Source: Chitinophagales bacterium (lineage in GTDB: Bacteria > Bacteroidota > Bacteroidia > Chitinophagales > BACL12). Taken from it: a stretch of 6,072 bases of DNA. The DNA lies in the NCBI GenBank assembly GCA_014380545.1, contig JACMJP010000248.1, positions 1 through 6,072 of the forward strand, read 5' to 3'. Positions 1 to 3,383 of this stretch are shown one piece after another (position 1 is the stretch's first letter; every line of letters starts with the position of its first letter). The notes under the pieces are model-generated. The model saw nothing but the letters and a program-made list of their open reading frames with translations, did not search any database and was not told the DNA's origin. Made by a program: the position numbers and the translations under genes.

Positions 1-166
1 ATAGATTTTTTTCAACTTCAAATAAGAACCGGACATCCTCAATATTTTCAAGCGGATATAATTCATACATACAATCTTCTATTTCTTCTTTTTCAAATTT
101 TTCAGTAAAATATTTTTTTGAGAAAGAATGGCCTATCGGAAAACCTATGAGTCCGTATTTTTTCAT
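1..166 (-). CDS. aroE: Shikimate dehydrogenase AroE, N-terminal part (cut by window edge)
   Basis: This is the start of a shikimate 5-dehydrogenase, the cytoplasmic enzyme that reduces 3-dehydroshikimate to shikimate with NADPH in the chorismate pathway. Only the first 55 codons are in the window; the gene runs off the left edge. Reading the minus strand from the ATG at 166-164 gives KKYGLIGFPIGHSFSKKYF followed by a hydrophilic stretch and YELYPLENIEDV, which matches the N-terminal substrate-binding domain. S14 and S16 in HSFSK correspond to the two serines that bind the shikimate carboxylate. The usual proline after the second serine (HSxSP) is lysine here, a variant I associate with Bacteroidota AroE. 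The ATG overlaps the stop of the upstream dedA in an ATGA, so translation is probably coupled and the gene is the third of a comA-dedA-aroE operon. The NADP-binding domain and catalytic Lys/Asp lie outside the window, so intactness cannot be judged. Confidence 0.9.
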   Translation of the reverse strand, partial: MKKYGLIGFPIGHSFSKKYFTEKFEKEEIEDCMYELYPLENIEDVRFLFEVEKNL

Positions 167-822
167 GAATCTGTTTTAATTTTTTTTGACCAAACCCGGA
201 TTATCTCAACGAAAATTGGAATAAGGGAGATAAAAATAATTCCAAGTACAACAAATTCAAAGTTGTGTTTTACAAATTCATTTTGCCCGAAGATATACCC
301 TAAAAAACTAACGGGTGCCACCCATATTGCGGCGCCAACAATGTTGTAAGTAAGAAATTTACGATAAGTCATTTTACCAATACCTGCCACAAATGGAGCT
401 ATTGTTCTTACAATTGGTACAAAGCGGGCCAGTATAATTGTACGGGGTCCATGTTTTTCGTAAAAAGTATGTGTTTTGTCAAGGTGCTCTTTTTTCAGGA
501 TTAGTTTACCTCTGAATTTTAAATTTACAATCCTGTCGCCAAAATATTTCCCAATAAAATAATTGCAGGTATCGCCCAATACTGCTGCAATAAATAAAAG
601 CGGGATCAGGATATATAAATTTAAAGAACCGATTGCTGCAAGTGCGCCTGCTGTAAATAAAAGAGAATCGCCAGGCAGCCACGGCCAGATGACAATTCCC
701 GTTTCAATAAAAATGATTAAAAAAAGAATTGCGTATACCCAGATTCCATATTGTTCTGTAAGGTTTATGAGATGTTCATCAATATGTAAAATGAAATCGA
801 AGAGAGCTTGAATATATTCCAT
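163..822 (-). CDS. DedA-family inner-membrane protein (probable lipid-carrier transporter)
   Basis: A 219-residue integral membrane protein of the DedA/VTT (SNARE-associated) family, at the usual family length. Several hydrophobic segments are visible, at about 27-46, 67-91, 157-179 and 188-208, with the two family re-entrant motifs between them: FIETG...PWLPGDSLLFTAG (38-59) and ARFVPIVRTIAPFVAGIGKM (132-151). E40, D52, R133 and R139 have the same spacing as the essential Glu, Asp and two Arg residues of E. coli YqjA (E39, D51, R130, R136). GDTCNYFIGKYFG (83-95) is also typical. Members support membrane homeostasis, and some recycle undecaprenyl phosphate across the cytoplasmic membrane; the substrate here is not shown by the sequence. 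The gene starts 24 nt after comA and its stop overlaps the aroE start by 4 nt, so it is the middle gene of an operon. There is no Shine-Dalgarno sequence upstream, as is normal in Bacteroidota. Family assignment is firm; exact function is inferred. Confidence 0.93.
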   Translation of the reverse strand: MEYIQALFDFILHIDEHLINLTEQYGIWVYAILFLIIFIETGIVIWPWLPGDSLLFTAGALAAIGSLNLYILIPLLFIAAVLGDTCNYFIGKYFGDRIVNLKFRGKLILKKEHLDKTHTFYEKHGPRTIILARFVPIVRTIAPFVAGIGKMTYRKFLTYNIVGAAIWVAPVSFLGYIFGQNEFVKHNFEFVVLGIIFISLIPIFVEIIRVWSKKIKTDS

Positions 823-846
823 GAAATGAATTAACTTTAAATGCGT

Positions 847-1608
847 TTATTGGTTTAAGAAATGGTAAAAAGTATCTCCTCTTAAACCCAGTCTTAAAGT
901 TTCAAGAGGAATCACTTCATTGGGCGGGATGTTACCGAGGTTTACATTTGCTCCGAGCAGTTTAATAAAAAATACCTGCTGGCTTTTTAATGGTGCTTCC
1001 CAAATTATTTTATCATTATCTACTTTGGTTAATATTTCATCAATAAGATCACCCCGCACTTCTCCTTTTTCACGATAGATACCAACAGTTCCACTCTCTC
1101 TTGCTTCGGCTATTACTTTATATGAACCCGCAGCAATTTCTTTTTGCATTAGATCAATCCATAAATAAGGTGCAAGAATTTTCTTTTCATCTTTGCTTCC
1201 AACTTCACTTAAAACTGTAACATGCTTTGACAAACGATTAATATAATCACATTTTTCATCATGATTTAAATCAATGCTTCCATCACTTACTTCTGCGTAT
1301 CCCAATTTATATTTATCAATCAATCGCAGATAATCTTCAAATTGATTGCGCATTACAAAGGCTTCGAATAATGTTCCGCCAAAATACACTGCAAGGTTTG
1401 CCTGCTTATATACAGCTAATTTATTTTCAAGGTTTGGAGTTACGAAAGCTGTTCCAAAACCAAGTTTAATAAGATCAATATATGGCTCACTAACACTCAA
1501 CAAATCCTCAGCTTCCCGCACACTCAACCCTTTGTCCATCACCATTGTGATACCGCTATTGCGGGGTTTTTGGTTACGGGATGGTAAATTCTGTAATTCG
1601 AAATTCAT
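847..1608 (-). CDS. comA: Phosphosulfolactate synthase (ComA family)
   Basis: A 253-residue TIM-barrel protein of the ComA family, close to the length of characterised members. These enzymes add sulfite to phosphoenolpyruvate, with Mg2+, to give (2R)-phospho-3-sulfolactate, the first step of archaeal coenzyme M synthesis and of bacterial sulfolactate formation. Family blocks run the whole length: ITMVMDKGLS (20-29), IDLIKLGFGT (44-53), VYFGGTLFEAF (74-84), AEVSDGSIDL (105-114), VLSEVGSK (132-139), ARESG (169-173), WEAPLKSQQVFFI (203-215), GANVNLGNI (219-227) and LETLRLGLRGDTF (235-247). The lysine after the EVG motif is kept. No insertion or truncation is visible. ATG 1608 is chosen because residues 1-19 resemble other Bacteroidota ComA N-termini and a promoter box lies 16 nt upstream. 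It appears to be the first gene of the comA-dedA-aroE operon. No comB- or comC-like gene or sulfopyruvate decarboxylase is in the window, so the end product (sulfolactate, cysteate or another sulfonate) is unknown. Confidence 0.92.
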   Translation of the reverse strand: MNFELQNLPSRNQKPRNSGITMVMDKGLSVREAEDLLSVSEPYIDLIKLGFGTAFVTPNLENKLAVYKQANLAVYFGGTLFEAFVMRNQFEDYLRLIDKYKLGYAEVSDGSIDLNHDEKCDYINRLSKHVTVLSEVGSKDEKKILAPYLWIDLMQKEIAAGSYKVIAEARESGTVGIYREKGEVRGDLIDEILTKVDNDKIIWEAPLKSQQVFFIKLLGANVNLGNIPPNEVIPLETLRLGLRGDTFYHFLNQ

Positions 1609-1624
1609 CGGTTTTAAGTTGTGG

Positions 1625-1656
1625 CAAAGATAAATGCTGAGATGCTGATTTGCTAA
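1625..1656 (-). promoter_or_regulatory. Predicted promoter of comA-dedA-aroE
   Basis: On the minus strand TATCTTTG (1632 down to 1625) is a perfect match to the Bacteroidota -7 consensus TAnnTTTG recognised by the primary sigma factor. Twenty nt upstream, TTAG (1656-1653) matches the -33 TTTG in three of four positions. The box ends 16 nt before the comA ATG, so the 5' leader should be only about 10-13 nt. No Shine-Dalgarno sequence is present in that leader. A direct repeat ATGCTGA (1634-1640 and 1642-1648, plus-strand reading) lies in the spacer. Assignment is by motif and position only. Confidence 0.65.
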
Positions 1657-1683
1657 TGTGTTTAGTGCCGGTTTTTTATATCT

Positions 1684-1695
1684 CGATATATATCG
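1684..1695. repeat. 12-bp perfect palindrome CGATATATATCG in intergenic DNA
   Basis: The 255 nt between the TPR gene and comA (1609-1863) hold no credible gene. The clearest structure besides the comA promoter is this self-complementary CGATATATATCG, followed on the plus strand by GGAATTTTT. It is not a good terminator for the minus-strand TPR gene, because the minus strand continues into A-rich rather than U-rich sequence. Smaller palindromes, AGAATTCT (1811-1818) and CTCCGGAG (1827-1834), lie nearer the TPR stop, also without a U-tract. It may be a chance AT-rich palindrome, a protein site, or a copy of a small dispersed repeat. Confidence 0.4.
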
Positions 1696-1863
1696 GAATT
1701 TTTAAATGTAAAATTGGAATGAAAGGTATATAAATAAACAAACTATAAATTAGTGGTACTTCTACCGATTAAAGAATTATTCACTGTTTTGAATTAAAAA
1801 TAAGATTGTTAGAATTCTATTTTAACTCCGGAGGTATCTAGTTTGCTTTAAAAGAGTTGATAA

Positions 1864-3282
1864 TTATTTTCCATATAATTCAACAATTCTCCGCACCCTT
1901 GGATGATAATAGAACCTTTCATCCACATCCATTAAAATCGTATGCCTTGCAAAATCTTTTATTAATGCATTCTCTAGTTTAGAAAAAGCTTCTCTTTCTT
2001 TTCCTGTTTTAAATAATACAATACTTTCCATGTATTCAAACTCTGCATAACTGCCGCATCGCAACAAAGCTTCCGCACAAACCTCCAATGCTTCATCATA
2101 ATTTGCAGTTTCATATAAATACTTAATAATATCTATCCAATAAGTTAAAACCTCAGGCCTTGCATATACTAATGCATACATGTGTGTAATGATCTCATCT
2201 TCATTTTCCAGTATTTGATAAATTGAAATAAGTGTAGCTAAATACAATTCATTTTGTTCATCCAGCCTTAATGCCTTTTTATAATTTACTAATGCAGCAT
2301 CGTACCTTTCTTCAATGCGGTATGTTTCACCTATACGGAATAATGCTTCATCATGATAAGGATCTGTTCTTGTTGCCTTGCGATAATGGAACCGTGCATT
2401 TTTATATTCTTCAATGCGTTCATAACAAATACCTATTCTAAAGCTGTAATCATCAAATTCAGGAGAATGTTGCTGTGCTGCTTCAAACATTTCTATTGCC
2501 TTTTTTATATTGTCTAACCTGAAATAAACATCAGCAGCTTCACGATAAACATATTCAAAATCTTCATTAATTGCTATAGAAAAATCAAATGCTTCTAATG
2601 CTTTTTCATATAGATTCATTCCGGCATAAGCTCTTCCTAAATTATACCATGCTATCCAGCTATAAGGATTTTTATCTATTATTTTTTTATGCAGGATAAT
2701 ACTTTCATCGTATTTGTCCGTCATGTCAACAAGATGCGCAACATCTTCCAAAATATTTATATTTTCAGGATTACATTCAACGGCCATAAATAAATATTTA
2801 ATTGCTTTATCATAGTCTTCCATTAATTCATATACATGGCTCATTTCTGCATATACAAATTCCTTTTCCCCCTCCTGCGACAAATCAAGTGCTTCATTTA
2901 ATGTTGTTAGTGCTTCTTCAAGTTTATGCGTTTCCATAAAAATATCAGCCCGTACTAAAAAGATATCAATCTCCCTCGAATCAAATAATGCAGCTTTATC
3001 TAATAATGCATGTGCATCGTCATATTTTTTCTTATGCAGCAATATTTCTGCTTTGCGGATAATGAAATCTGATGAATAGGGATTTTGAGATATTGCGTAG
3101 TCAACAGCTTTCTCTAACTTCAGCGTTTCCATCCTTGCTTCATAATACTCCATTATCTGCTCTAAAGCATCCTCATCAAAAAATATCTGTTCATTGTGAT
3201 GGAGGCTTTTTTCAAATTGCTCTACTAATTCGGTAAGGTCAGTGTTTTCATTAAAATTATCCTCAGACTCATTTCTAAACAT
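1864..3282 (-). CDS. Cytoplasmic tetratricopeptide (TPR) repeat protein
   Basis: A 472-residue protein built almost entirely of TPR helix-turn-helix repeats. After an acidic, charged N-terminus (1-65), 34-residue units with the W/Y-LG/A-Y-A...P pattern can be followed at about 69-102, 103-137, 141-172, 173-206, 207-240, 241-274, 275-308, 309-342 and 343-376, with more divergent units at about 377-440; the clearest is NPYSWIAWYNLGRAYAGMNLYEKALEAFDFSIAI from 205. The C-terminal 30 residues (DVDERFYYHPRVRRIVELYGK region) are not TPR-like. There is no signal peptide, lipobox or membrane segment, so it should be a cytoplasmic scaffold for protein interactions; the partner is unknown. ATG 3282 is the only methionine before residue 43 and sits 4 nt from a perfect -7 promoter box, suggesting a leaderless mRNA. 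It lies upstream of comA on the same strand with a 255-nt gap and no clear terminator, so read-through is possible. I do not recognise a named gene. Confidence 0.92.
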   Translation of the reverse strand: MFRNESEDNFNENTDLTELVEQFEKSLHHNEQIFFDEDALEQIMEYYEARMETLKLEKAVDYAISQNPYSSDFIIRKAEILLHKKKYDDAHALLDKAALFDSREIDIFLVRADIFMETHKLEEALTTLNEALDLSQEGEKEFVYAEMSHVYELMEDYDKAIKYLFMAVECNPENINILEDVAHLVDMTDKYDESIILHKKIIDKNPYSWIAWYNLGRAYAGMNLYEKALEAFDFSIAINEDFEYVYREAADVYFRLDNIKKAIEMFEAAQQHSPEFDDYSFRIGICYERIEEYKNARFHYRKATRTDPYHDEALFRIGETYRIEERYDAALVNYKKALRLDEQNELYLATLISIYQILENEDEIITHMYALVYARPEVLTYWIDIIKYLYETANYDEALEVCAEALLRCGSYAEFEYMESIVLFKTGKEREAFSKLENALIKDFARHTILMDVDERFYYHPRVRRIVELYGK

Positions 3283-3286
3283 AGCG

Positions 3287-3294
3287 CAAATTTA
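3287..3294 (-). promoter_or_regulatory. Predicted -7 box of the TPR gene promoter (leaderless mRNA likely)
   Basis: Read on the minus strand, TAAATTTG is a perfect TAnnTTTG box, and only GCGCT... (4 nt, 3286-3283) separates it from the ATG at 3282. Because Bacteroidota transcription starts a few nt after this box, the mRNA would start at or within a few nt of the start codon. The -33 element is weak: the only TTG-like candidate (ATTG, 3312-3309) is 14 nt upstream, shorter than the usual spacing near 20. Confidence 0.55.
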
Positions 3295-3298
3295 AGAG

Positions 3299-3331
3299 TT
3301 TGTTTTGGCAATATGCCCTGTATTATCTTTG
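3299..3331 (+). promoter_or_regulatory. Predicted promoter of the M1 peptidase gene
   Basis: TTTG at 3299-3302 and TATCTTTG at 3324-3331 are exact matches to the Bacteroidota -33 and -7 elements, with a 21-nt gap, which is the expected spacing. Transcription should begin near 3335-3338, giving a leader of about 46-49 nt before the ATG at 3384. The spacer contains GGCA-ATA-TGCC (3307-3317), a small inverted repeat. The promoter is back to back with that of the TPR gene on the other strand, with the -33 element only 5 nt from the other gene's -7 box. Confidence 0.7.
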
Positions 3332-3335
3332 CCCT

Positions 3336-3348
3336 GCAAAAATTTTGC
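3336..3348. repeat. 13-bp perfect inverted repeat at the predicted peptidase transcription start
   Basis: GCAAAAATTTTGC is a 6-bp inverted repeat (GCAAAA/TTTTGC) around a single A. It begins about 5 nt after the -7 box of the peptidase promoter, so it covers the predicted transcription start and first leader bases. This is a plausible place for a repressor operator, but AT-rich DNA gives such palindromes by chance and no regulator is encoded nearby. Confidence 0.35.
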
Positions 3349-3383
3349 TCAATTTTAAACGTTTTTAACTCAAAGATTCTTTT

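Noticed and set aside
128..349. 73-codon plus-strand open frame
   Set aside because: Antisense to aroE and dedA, which have clear family motifs; the translation resembles no known protein type.
563..811. 82-codon plus-strand open frame
   Set aside because: Shadow opposite the dedA coding sequence, with no promoter or recognisable domain.
1346..1633. 95-codon plus-strand open frame
   Set aside because: Antisense to the strongly conserved comA sequence and runs through its promoter; no family resemblance.
1797..1863. Possible rho-independent terminator after the TPR gene
   Set aside because: AGAATTCT and CTCCGGAG are short palindromes without loop or following U-tract on the minus strand; the AACTC/GAGTT pair is too short and far apart.
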